From Pollutimonas bauzanensis (lineage in GTDB: Bacteria > Pseudomonadota > Gammaproteobacteria > Burkholderiales > Burkholderiaceae_B), in NCBI RefSeq assembly GCF_900129885.1, contig NZ_FQXE01000017.1:47558-111557 (forward strand): a stretch of DNA of 64,000 nucleotides, in the 5' to 3' direction. The notes beneath the pieces are model-generated. The model did not search any database. It was not told the origin of the DNA and saw nothing but the letters and a program-made list of their open reading frames with translations. This document shows positions 26,302 to 33,712 of this stretch, piece by piece (position 1 is the stretch's first letter; each line of letters opens with the position of its first letter). A program made the translations under genes and the position numbers.

Positions 26302-27707
26302 AGTACCGCTCGACTCGCGGCGCCATGGCGCCCTTATCCTTTTCCGATATCCTGCTCGAGGGGCTGGCGCCCGACGGCGGCCTGGCCCTGCCGGAAAGCC
26401 TGCCGACGGTCGACGCGGCCACGCTGGAATCATGGCGCGGCCTGGGCTATGCCGATCTGGCCACTGAAATACTGAGCCTGTTCATTGATGACATACCCAA
26501 GGCGGACCTGGCCCGGCTGACCCGCGCGGCCTACGGCCCCGCGGTGTTTCCCGGGGAGCAAATGGTGCCGCTCAAGCCGCTGGAAAAGGGCGTGAGCCTG
26601 CTGGGCCTGTCCGAAGGGCCGACCCTGGCGTTCAAGGACATGGCCATGCAGTTCCTGGGCCAGGTCTTCGAGTACGTGCTGGCCAAGCGCGGCGCCACCC
26701 TGAACATTCTGGGCGCCACCTCGGGCGACACCGGCTCGGCGGCGGAATATGCCTTGCGCGGCAAGCGCGGCGTATCGGTCTTCATGCTGTCGCCGCATGG
26801 CCGCATGAGCGAGTTTCAGCGCGCGCAAATGTATTCCCTGCAAGACGCCAATATCCACAATATTGCGCTCAAGGGCGTGTTCGACGAATGCCAGGATATC
26901 GTCAAGGCGCTGGCCGGCGACCTGGAATTCAAGTCCAGCTATCACCTGGGCGCCGTCAACTCGATCAACTGGGCCCGCATCGCGGCCCAGATCGTGTATT
27001 ACTTCTGGGGCTGGCTGCGCGCCACTTCGGCGCCGGGCCAGCAGGTTTCCTTCGCCGTGCCTTCGGGCAACTTTGGCAACATCCTGGCCGGCCACATTGC
27101 CCGCCAGATGGGCCTGCCGGTGCGCCGCCTGGTCCTGGCGACCAATGAAAACAATGTGCTGGAGGAATTCTTCCGCACCGGCATCTACCGGCCCCGCTCC
27201 GCGGCGCAAACCCATGCGACATCCAGCCCTTCCATGGATATTTCCCGCGCTTCGAATTTCGAACGGTTTGTATTCGATCTGCTCGACCAGGATGCCGCCC
27301 AGGTGAGCGCATGCTGGCGGCAACTCGAGCAAAAAGGCGAATTCGACCTGAGCCATCTTCTGCCCTTGTTCGAGTCGCGCTACGGTTTCGTGGCCGGCGT
27401 CAGCAGCCACCAGGATCGCCTGGACACGATCAAGGCGGTGTACGACAAGGCCGGCCTGCTGATAGACCCCCATACCGCCGACGCCGTCAAGGTGGCGGCG
27501 CCTTACGTCGAGGAAGGCATTCCCATGCTGGTGCTGGAGACCGCCTTGCCGGCCAAGTTCGGCGAGACCATACAGGAAGCCATCGGCAGGCCAGCGCCGG
27601 TGCCGGAGCACCTGCGTGAACTGGCCGCGCTTCCGCAGCGCGTGCATGTCATGGATTGCAAGGCCGATCTGGTGCGGGAATATATCAAGCAGCATGCGCC
27701 GGCGTGA
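26298..27707 (+). CDS. thrC: Threonine synthase
   Basis: 469 residues. It converts O-phosphohomoserine to threonine with PLP. Motifs: N-terminal MKYRSTRG, the PLP Lys in PTLAFKDMAMQFLGQ, the phosphate loop ILGATSGDTGSAAEYAL, and VPSGNFGNILAGH. Length fits the long bacterial/yeast type. The ATG lies inside the end of hom (4-base overlap), so the homoserine-to-threonine steps are made together. The homoserine kinase gene thrB is not in the window. Confidence 0.96.
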   Translation: MKYRSTRGAMAPLSFSDILLEGLAPDGGLALPESLPTVDAATLESWRGLGYADLATEILSLFIDDIPKADLARLTRAAYGPAVFPGEQMVPLKPLEKGVSLLGLSEGPTLAFKDMAMQFLGQVFEYVLAKRGATLNILGATSGDTGSAAEYALRGKRGVSVFMLSPHGRMSEFQRAQMYSLQDANIHNIALKGVFDECQDIVKALAGDLEFKSSYHLGAVNSINWARIAAQIVYYFWGWLRATSAPGQQVSFAVPSGNFGNILAGHIARQMGLPVRRLVLATNENNVLEEFFRTGIYRPRSAAQTHATSSPSMDISRASNFERFVFDLLDQDAAQVSACWRQLEQKGEFDLSHLLPLFESRYGFVAGVSSHQDRLDTIKAVYDKAGLLIDPHTADAVKVAAPYVEEGIPMLVLETALPAKFGETIQEAIGRPAPVPEHLRELAALPQRVHVMDCKADLVREYIKQHAPA

Positions 27708-27769
27708 CGGCGCCGCCGCAAAATACCAGCATGCTGCAATGAACCGTTGCACTACTCTGGATTTCGGTT

Positions 27770-27778
27770 TGTTACACT
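27770..27778 (+). promoter_or_regulatory. Extended -10 (TGT-TACACT) before the unknown gene at 27806
   Basis: TG-T-TACACT matches an extended -10 element and lies 27 bases before the ATG. A TTGCAC at 27747-27752 is 20 bases upstream, too far for a normal -35. Confidence 0.4.
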
Positions 27779-27805
27779 GACTGGGCACCTTCTAAGGAGC
27801 TCGAT

Positions 27806-28105
27806 ATGCCAAATCAAAACCACGCAGAAACGCAAGTCCTTGAAATCCACCCTGACGGCCGCCGCGCGGTCGTCGTCATCAAGGGCAACGGTAAGTCGTA
27901 TTACCATGCCTTCGGGCCCGACGGTTTATCGGTGGGCGTCTACGATGTCGGCGACGAAGCGAAGTCGGCGGCCCAATGGGCCTGGGACTTCCAGGAAGAA
28001 GATCCCGCGATCAGGCGGCTGACGCTCATGCAGCTTATCGTCGACAAGCTGGTCCTCCAATATCCGCTGGACGCGGCGGATGTGACTCTGGCGCCCAAGG
28101 CCTAG
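27806..28105 (+). CDS. Uncharacterised 99-residue protein
   Basis: Not recognised. Translation is well supported: AAGGAGC about six bases before the ATG and a nearby extended -10. The protein is acidic and soluble, with no signal peptide or membrane segment. It starts with a beta-rich stretch (VLEIHPDGRRAVVVIKGNGKS) containing a GPDG turn, then a Trp-containing helix (AAQWAWDFQEEDP) and a Leu-rich C-terminal helix (LMQLIVDKLVLQYPL). It lies alone between thrC and crcB, 98 bases after thrC. No function is offered. Confidence 0.75.
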   Translation: MPNQNHAETQVLEIHPDGRRAVVVIKGNGKSYYHAFGPDGLSVGVYDVGDEAKSAAQWAWDFQEEDPAIRRLTLMQLIVDKLVLQYPLDAADVTLAPKA

Positions 28106-28127
28106 GGTCCGGCCGCCGCTCGAACCC

Positions 28128-28511
28128 ATGCTGACATTCAGCCATTTTCTTGCAGTTGGAATCGGCGCCGCGGCGGGCGCGATAAGCCGCTGGCTGCTGG
28201 GATTATGGCTGAATCAGCCGCATGTGCTCCTGCCCTGGGGGACGCTGGCGGCCAATCTTTCCGGCGGCTATCTGGTGGGGCTGCTGCTGGGGGTTCTGGC
28301 CATGTATCCCGAGGCGCCGACCTGGCTCAGGCTGATGCTGATCACCGGCTTCCTGGGCGGCCTGACGACATTCTCGACGTTTTCGGGCGAAACCGTGGGC
28401 CTGCTCGAGCGCGGCGATTACCTGGCCGCGCTCGGTTATATCGGGCTGAGCCTGCTGGGCAGCCTGGCACTGACGGTCCTGGGCCTGGCCACCGTCAACC
28501 TTTGGCGTTGA
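28128..28511 (+). CDS. crcB: Fluoride ion channel CrcB/Fluc
   Basis: 127 residues with four hydrophobic helices. Dimers export fluoride. The family marks are GAISRWLLG in helix 1, GTLAANLSGGYLVG with the conserved Asn in helix 2, and GFLGGLTTFSTFSGE in helix 3 carrying the Phe-box residues and the central sodium-site region. It begins 22 bases after the unknown gene, too close for a fluoride riboswitch, and I see none. No strong Shine-Dalgarno sequence; possibly translated by coupling to the upstream gene. Confidence 0.94.
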   Translation: MLTFSHFLAVGIGAAAGAISRWLLGLWLNQPHVLLPWGTLAANLSGGYLVGLLLGVLAMYPEAPTWLRLMLITGFLGGLTTFSTFSGETVGLLERGDYLAALGYIGLSLLGSLALTVLGLATVNLWR

Positions 28512-28535
28512 ATGCACGGCGCTGACGCCGGGCCG

Positions 28536-28564
28536 ATGCCGGTCTCATGCCGGTCTCATGCCGG
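28536..28564. repeat. 11-bp tandem repeat spanning the hpnE stop codon
   Basis: ATGCCGGTCTC occurs twice in a row (28536-28546 and 28547-28557) and begins a third time (ATGCCGG to 28564). On the minus strand the hpnE TGA stop is inside the repeat. Slippage here could change the end of HpnE. Confidence 0.6.
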
Positions 28565-29905
28565 CGCGGGTTGGCGCGACGCCCGCTGTATCGCCCTTGC
28601 CGCGTCGCGGCCGCTGCGCACCGCGCCTTCCAGCACGGCGGGATAGCCGGTGTCGGTCCAGTCGCCCGCCGCCCAAACGCGCGGCCATGGCGTGCCGTTC
28701 GCGGGCCGCTGCAAGCCCGGCACCGCGGCGAAGGTGGCGCGCTTTTCCACGATGATGTCCTGGTTCAGCACGCGCGGCATGGCGCCCAGGCGCCGGCTTT
28801 GCTCGCGCGCTTGCGCTATCGTGGCGGCGATGGCGTCCTCCCGCGGCAGCGCCATCATGGCGCGCGCGTCGCTGATCACGATATGGACCAGGCAATCGGG
28901 CGCGCCGGGCGGCAAGGCGCTGCGGTCGAACAGCCATTGGCCGAATTGCATGCGCCCGGGATCGTCGCGCAATAACAGCATGGGCTGCGGCAGCCGCCAG
29001 GGCCGCTCCAGCTGCAAGGTAAGGGTGGCGATGGGCAGGTATTCGAACGCGGCCAGCATGGCCAGATAGCGCGCGCCGGCCTCGGACGGCGGCAATTGCC
29101 GCAGCAATCGGTGCGCGGCCGGAGCGTTGCCCGCCACGACGACGGCATCGAAGGCCTTGCCATCCAGTTCGACCCCCGACGATGTCGCAGCCAGATGCCT
29201 CACGGCGTGCCCGCGCCGCAAGCAAAGCCGGCCCGCCGCATGGGCCGGGGCGTAGCGCTCGACCTGGTCGGGCCACAGCTGCGACAAATCGACGCGCGGT
29301 ATCAGCACATCGCAGGCGTCTCGCGGGCCGCCCAGGCTGTCCCGCAGGACGCCGGCGAACAGCTGGGCGCAGGCCTGGTCCGGGGGGGTATTCAGCGCGG
29401 CCAGGCACAGGGGCTGCCAGAACATCCGGACCGCCAGGGGCGATTGCCGGCCTTGCGCCAGCCATTGCGCCACCGTCAGCCCCGGCGCCGTCAGCCATTT
29501 GCGGCGCTTCAGGCCTTGGGTGATGGCGATCATCCGCAGCCGTTCGGCGATGCCCAGGCCGCGCGCGCCCACGATGGCGCCCAGCAGATGCAGGGGGGCG
29601 GGCAGGGCGCAGGCGCGCAGGTCAAAGCCGCCGTCGGCGGATTGCATGGCCAGGCGCTGCCGGTGCAGCAAGGCGGCCGTATCCAGGCCCAGTTCCCGCA
29701 TCAGCGCCAGGGTTTCGGTATAGGCGCCCAGCAGAATGTGCTGGCCATTGTCCATGGCGGCGCCCAGCGCCGGCGACTCCACGCGCCGCGCGCGCCCGCC
29801 CAGCGTGCGCGCGGCTTCGAACACCGTGACCGAAAACCCGTATTGCCGCAAGCGGACCGCCGCGCTCAAGCCGGCCCAGCCGCCGCCTATGACGGCAATA
29901 TTCAT
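28556..29905 (-). CDS. hpnE: Hydroxysqualene dehydroxylase HpnE (FAD-dependent)
   Basis: 449 residues. It reduces hydroxysqualene to squalene, the last step of the bacterial three-enzyme squalene route. The N-terminal Rossmann FAD motif is IAVIGGGWAGLSAAVRL followed by the FEAARTLGGRARR strand, and the C-terminal FAD segment is RVWAAGDWTDTGYPAVLEGAVRSG. The frame is open to 30013, but the ATG at 29903-29905 begins exactly at the FAD motif and overlaps the hpnD stop (ATGA), so I use it. Third gene of hpnC-hpnD-hpnE. Confidence 0.92.
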   Translation of the reverse strand: MNIAVIGGGWAGLSAAVRLRQYGFSVTVFEAARTLGGRARRVESPALGAAMDNGQHILLGAYTETLALMRELGLDTAALLHRQRLAMQSADGGFDLRACALPAPLHLLGAIVGARGLGIAERLRMIAITQGLKRRKWLTAPGLTVAQWLAQGRQSPLAVRMFWQPLCLAALNTPPDQACAQLFAGVLRDSLGGPRDACDVLIPRVDLSQLWPDQVERYAPAHAAGRLCLRRGHAVRHLAATSSGVELDGKAFDAVVVAGNAPAAHRLLRQLPPSEAGARYLAMLAAFEYLPIATLTLQLERPWRLPQPMLLLRDDPGRMQFGQWLFDRSALPPGAPDCLVHIVISDARAMMALPREDAIAATIAQAREQSRRLGAMPRVLNQDIIVEKRATFAAVPGLQRPANGTPWPRVWAAGDWTDTGYPAVLEGAVRSGRDAARAIQRASRQPAPA

Positions 29906-30765
29906 CGGCTCAGGCGCTTGACCAGGCCGCGGCCGCCGCCGACCCAGATTTTCCAGGCCAGCCAGAATTTCCGTATCGGGGTCAGGGAAATGCGCTGATC
30001 CAGCACCTGCCAATTGTCGCGTTCGATTTCATGCAGCAGGGCGTGGTAGATGGCGGCCATCATCAGGCCGGGCCGCTGGGCGCGGCGGTCCGCCTCGGGC
30101 AGGGCCTGCATGGCCTCGCGGTAGCACTGCCTCGCCCTTTCCGTCTGGAAGCGCATCAGCGCGACGAAGCGATCCGAATGCTGCCTGTCGATGATTTCCG
30201 AAGCCTTGACGTTGAATTGCTGCATGTCGTCGACGGGCAGGTAGATGCGGCCCCGCCGGGCATCGTCGCCCACGTCGCGGATGATATTGGTCAGCTGGAA
30301 GGCCAGGCCGAGCTTTTCCGCATAGACCAGCGTCTCCGGCCGGGTATAGCCGAAGATGCTGGCCGACAGCTCGCCCACCACGCCGGCGGCGTGCCAGCAG
30401 TACTTGCGCAGTCCGGGCCAGTCCAGGTAGCGGGTCTGGTCCAGGTCCATTTCCATGCCCTGCACCACGGCATGCAGGCGATCGGACCCGAGGTTGTAGG
30501 TGTGGATATGGGGCGCCAGCGCCTGCATGACGGGATGTTCGGCATGCCCTTCGTACAGGCGCTCTATTTGAGTGCGCCACCATGCCAGCTTCATGCGCGC
30601 GACCGATGGTTCGTTGCACTCGTCGACGACATCGTCGACTTCGCGGCAAAAGGCGTACAGGGCGGTAATGGCCTTGCGGCGCTCCGGCGGCAAAAACAGG
30701 AAGGCGTAGTAGAAGCTGGAGCCGCTTTGGGCGGCTTTGTTCTGGCAGTATTCGTCGGGGCTCAT
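29902..30765 (-). CDS. hpnD: Presqualene diphosphate synthase HpnD
   Basis: 287 residues of the trans-isoprenyl (squalene/phytoene synthase) family. It joins two farnesyl diphosphates to presqualene diphosphate. Aspartate-rich motifs are CREVDDVVDECNE near residues 40-55 and TNIIRDVGDDARRGRIYLP near 160-180; the N-terminal GSSFYYAFLFLPPERR is typical. Start is ATG 30763-30765, 60 bases after hpnC. It overlaps hpnE by four bases. Confidence 0.93.
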   Translation of the reverse strand: MSPDEYCQNKAAQSGSSFYYAFLFLPPERRKAITALYAFCREVDDVVDECNEPSVARMKLAWWRTQIERLYEGHAEHPVMQALAPHIHTYNLGSDRLHAVVQGMEMDLDQTRYLDWPGLRKYCWHAAGVVGELSASIFGYTRPETLVYAEKLGLAFQLTNIIRDVGDDARRGRIYLPVDDMQQFNVKASEIIDRQHSDRFVALMRFQTERARQCYREAMQALPEADRRAQRPGLMMAAIYHALLHEIERDNWQVLDQRISLTPIRKFWLAWKIWVGGGRGLVKRLSR

Positions 30766-30825
30766 GCGTCAGGGTAGCGGGGCTCGGGTAAGGCGTTGGG
30801 GGGGAGCGGTCTTGCGCGGGCTGCG

Positions 30826-31653
30826 TCAGCCCAGCGCGCGCCAGAACAGCAGCATCCAATCGCGTTTCTGCAGCGTTGGGCGTTGAAAGAACATGTCATA
30901 GTGTAATTGGTCGAGGCGCTCAAGGATACGCAATCCCCCTTGGACTACAAGCTTTAATTCGAAGCCGATGCGCCCGGGCAGCCGCCGCGTCAATGGCAGG
31001 CCCGCCGCCAGCAGCCCGCGCGCCTGCTGCACTTGGGCCTGCATGAGCGCCTGCCACGCCGCGTCAGCGTGCAGCCGCTGGCTGATATGCCGTTCATCGA
31101 CGCCATACTGCGCCAGCTTGCTTTGCGGCAGGTAGATGCGTTCTTTTTGCCAATCGACGGCGATGTCCTGCCAGAAATTGGTCAGTTGCAGGCCAGTGCA
31201 GATGGCGTCGGCATCGGCCAGATTGCGCGGCGTCGCGGCCTGGTACAAGTGCAGCATCAGCCGGCCCACCGGGTTGGCCGAGCGCCGGCAATAATCCAGC
31301 AGTTCGGCGTCGCTGCCGTAGCGGGTGGTCGTCACGTCCTGCTCGAAGGCCGAGATCAGGTCGAAGAAGGGCTCCATGGGCAGCGCGTGGCGCCCGATCG
31401 AGTCGGCCAGCGGCTCGAAAACCGGCTTGCGGGGATCGCCCGCCGGCAGGTCCAGCGCGCCCGCCTCGATCTGCCGCAAGGCGGCGCGATAGCCGGCCAA
31501 CTGCTCCAGGCGCTGCGCCGCCGTGGCCGCGCCTTCATCGGCGATATCGTCGGCGCTGCGCGCATAGCGGTATATATTCCGCACGGGAATGCGCAAGCGG
31601 CGGGGCAGCAGCAAAGACGCCACAGGGAAATTTTCATAATGATCGACGGCCAT
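30826..31653 (-). CDS. hpnC: Hydroxysqualene synthase HpnC
   Basis: 275 residues, second member of the trans-isoprenyl family here; HpnC turns presqualene diphosphate into hydroxysqualene. N-terminal HYENFPVASLLLPRRLR is the HpnC signature; motif 1 is YARSADDIADEG, motif 2 NFWQDIAVDWQKERIYLP. First gene of the hpnCDE operon. There is no Shine-Dalgarno sequence; TATACT lies eight bases upstream of the ATG on the minus strand. The squalene-hopene cyclase gene is not in the window, so the hopanoid end product is inferred. Confidence 0.92.
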   Translation of the reverse strand: MAVDHYENFPVASLLLPRRLRIPVRNIYRYARSADDIADEGAATAAQRLEQLAGYRAALRQIEAGALDLPAGDPRKPVFEPLADSIGRHALPMEPFFDLISAFEQDVTTTRYGSDAELLDYCRRSANPVGRLMLHLYQAATPRNLADADAICTGLQLTNFWQDIAVDWQKERIYLPQSKLAQYGVDERHISQRLHADAAWQALMQAQVQQARGLLAAGLPLTRRLPGRIGFELKLVVQGGLRILERLDQLHYDMFFQRPTLQKRDWMLLFWRALG

Positions 31654-31661
31654 AGGCGGTG

Positions 31662-31667
31662 AGTATA
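31662..31667 (-). promoter_or_regulatory. -10-like box TATACT just upstream of hpnC
   Basis: On the minus strand TATACT is followed by eight bases and the hpnC ATG, so a transcript would have a leader of only about two bases. No convincing -35. Confidence 0.35.
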
Positions 31668-31687
31668 AGACATGGCCGCGGGCGATC

Positions 31688-31717
31688 TTGGCGCGGCGGC
31701 CGCAAGTGGTTTAGACT
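31688..31717 (+). promoter_or_regulatory. Sigma-70 promoter for alr
   Basis: TTGGCG (31688-31693), 18-base spacer, TAGACT (31712-31717). Start near 31724 gives a short leader with GGGGAGAG before the alr ATG. It is back to back with the hpnC promoter. Confidence 0.4.
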
Positions 31718-31739
31718 GCGCTATCTACTGGGGAGAGCC

Positions 31740-32867
31740 ATGCCGCGTCCAATTTCGGCGACGATTTCGTTGCCGTCCTTAAGCCACAATTTGCGTACCG
31801 TTGCACAACAGCTGGACCGGGCCGGCGTAGCGGCCGGCCGGCCACGGCCGAATATCTGGGCGGTGATCAAGGCCGACGCCTACGGGCACGGAATAAACAA
31901 TGCAGTGCGGGCCTTCGGCCAGGCCGAAGGCCTGGCCATGCTGGATCTCGATGAAGCCGTCCGTTGCCGCGAAGCCGGCTGGACGGGGCCCATCCTGTTG
32001 CTGGAGGGGTTTTTCGAGCCCGCCGATATCGCCATCCTCGACCGCTACCGCCTGACCACGACCCTGCACTGCCAGGAGCAGCTCGACATGCTGCGCTCGG
32101 CCCGCGTGGCCGACCCTATCGATGCTTTCGTAAAGCTCGATACCGGCATGAGCCGGCTGGGGTTTGGCGCCGCCGATTACCGCGCGGCCTATGAGCAGGC
32201 GCAGGCAGCCCAGGCGCGCGGGGTCCTGAATGCGCTGGGCAAGATGACGCACTTGGCGCGCGCCGATGACGATCCCCTTGCGACGCAGCATCAATTGCAG
32301 GTATTCAATCAGGTCACGCAGGGCCTGCCCGGCAAAGTCAGCCTGTGCAATTCGGCCGCCACCCTGACGCCGGGTTTATGGGCGTCCATCCCGGATTCCC
32401 AGGAGCAATGGGTCAGGCCAGGCATCTGCCTGTACGGCTCGTCGCCTTTCGCCGGCCTGTCGGCGAGCGAGCTGGGCCTGCGCCCGGCGATGACCCTGTC
32501 GGCCCGCCTGATCAGCGTGCGCAGCATACCGGCCGGGGCCGCCGTCGGATACGGCCACCTTTTCACGGCGGCGCAGCCCATGCGCATAGGCGTGGTGGCA
32601 TGCGGCTATGCCGACGGCTATCCCCGCCACGCGGCGACCGGCACGCCGATTGCCGTGGGCGGGGTGCGCACGCGCGTGCTGGGCCGCGTATCCATGGATA
32701 TGCTGGTGGCTGACCTTACCCCGGTGCCGCAGGCGCAAGTGGGTACTCCCGTCGTGCTCTGGGGCGAGGGCGGCCCTTCGGTCGACGAGGTGGCCCTTGC
32801 GGCAGGCACGATAGGCTATGAGCTGCTTTGCGCCGTGGCCGCCCGCGTGCCCAAAATTGTCATTTGA
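31740..32867 (+). CDS. alr: Alanine racemase
   Basis: 375 residues. PLP enzyme making D-alanine for peptidoglycan. The PLP Lys lies in WAVIKADAYGHGI near residue 44; the second catalytic residue is the Tyr in AAVGYGHLFTA; KLDTGMSRLGF is the conserved substrate-side strand. Start ATG 31740 is set by GGGGAGAG just upstream; the frame extends to 31659 without a site. alr next to radA is usual in this group, but an SDR gene lies between them here. Confidence 0.94.
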   Translation: MPRPISATISLPSLSHNLRTVAQQLDRAGVAAGRPRPNIWAVIKADAYGHGINNAVRAFGQAEGLAMLDLDEAVRCREAGWTGPILLLEGFFEPADIAILDRYRLTTTLHCQEQLDMLRSARVADPIDAFVKLDTGMSRLGFGAADYRAAYEQAQAAQARGVLNALGKMTHLARADDDPLATQHQLQVFNQVTQGLPGKVSLCNSAATLTPGLWASIPDSQEQWVRPGICLYGSSPFAGLSASELGLRPAMTLSARLISVRSIPAGAAVGYGHLFTAAQPMRIGVVACGYADGYPRHAATGTPIAVGGVRTRVLGRVSMDMLVADLTPVPQAQVGTPVVLWGEGGPSVDEVALAAGTIGYELLCAVAARVPKIVI

Positions 32868-32967
32868 TCAAGGCAGGCAAACCCAAATTGGAGTTTAATC
32901 GCTGGATTCGGGTTGTCGCCCGATGCACGGGGAAGGCTGTTTCGACGAACCCTCAAAAGGAAATCGC

Positions 32968-33684
32968 GTGAAGAATAAATGTGTACTGGTGACCGGCGCC
33001 ACGAAAGGAATAGGATGGGCGATCAGCCGGCGCCTGGCCGATCTGGGCTGTCATGTGGTGGGCTTGGCCCGCCATACCCAGGATATCGATTTTCCGGGCT
33101 ATCTTTACTCCTGTGATTTGCACAATGCGGGCGAAACCGAGGACATGCTGCGCGTCATACGCGAAAAGTATCCGGTCGACGCCGTGGTGAACAATGTCGG
33201 CCTGGTCCTGCCCGAGCCGCTGGGGGAAATCGACCTGGCCTCGCTCTACCAGGTGTTCGACCTGAACGTGCGCGTCGCGGTGCAGGTGAGCCAGACCTTC
33301 ATTCCCTCCATGAAGGCGCGCAAGGAAGGGCGCATCGTCAATATATGCAGCCGCGCGACGCACGGCGCGCTCAATCGCACCAGCTATTCCGCGGCCAAAA
33401 GCGCCCTGATAGGCTGCACCAGGACCTGGGCGCTGGAGCTCGCTCCCTACGGCATCACGGTCAACGCCGTATCCCCCGGGCCGGTGGAGACCGAATTATT
33501 CCGCGCTGGCCACCCCGCGGGCAGCGACAGCGAAAAGCGGGCCCTGGCATCCATACCGATGGGCCGCTTCGGCCAGCCGGCCGACGTAGCCGTGGCGGTG
33601 ACCTTCCTGCTGAGCGACGAGGCGGGCTTCATTACCGGCCAGGTCCTGGGCGTGGACGGCGGCGGCAGCCTCGCCGGCCGCTAG
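32968..33684 (+). CDS. SDR-family NAD(P)-dependent oxidoreductase
   Basis: 238 residues, classical short-chain dehydrogenase. Cofactor loop TGATKGIG (9-16), NNVG strand, catalytic Ser in NICSRATHG with Tyr and Lys in SYSAAKSA, and a C-terminal GFITGQVLGVDGGGSLAG typical of FabG-like members. Substrate is unknown. Start is GTG 32968, chosen for AAAAGGA upstream and the immediate nucleotide-binding motif; an ATG at 32923 would add 15 unrelated residues. It sits between alr and radA and is probably a lineage-specific insertion in that pair. Confidence 0.87.
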   Translation: MKNKCVLVTGATKGIGWAISRRLADLGCHVVGLARHTQDIDFPGYLYSCDLHNAGETEDMLRVIREKYPVDAVVNNVGLVLPEPLGEIDLASLYQVFDLNVRVAVQVSQTFIPSMKARKEGRIVNICSRATHGALNRTSYSAAKSALIGCTRTWALELAPYGITVNAVSPGPVETELFRAGHPAGSDSEKRALASIPMGRFGQPADVAVAVTFLLSDEAGFITGQVLGVDGGGSLAGR

Positions 33685-33700
33685 AAAATCCGCGGCCGGT

Positions 33701-33706
33701 TAAACT
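33701..33706 (+). promoter_or_regulatory. -10-like box TAAACT six bases before the radA ATG
   Basis: TAAACT, six bases, then ATG 33713. No Shine-Dalgarno sequence and no good -35. Candidate leaderless start. Confidence 0.3.
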
Positions 33707-33712
33707 TGCCGC

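Noticed and set aside
28106..28127. Fluoride riboswitch before crcB
   Set aside because: Only 22 bases separate crcB from the gene before it, and no riboswitch-like pseudoknot sequence is seen there.
29906..30013. Longer N-terminus for hpnE
   Set aside because: The extension overlaps hpnD coding sequence; the ATGA overlap start puts the FAD-binding motif at the N-terminus as in the family.
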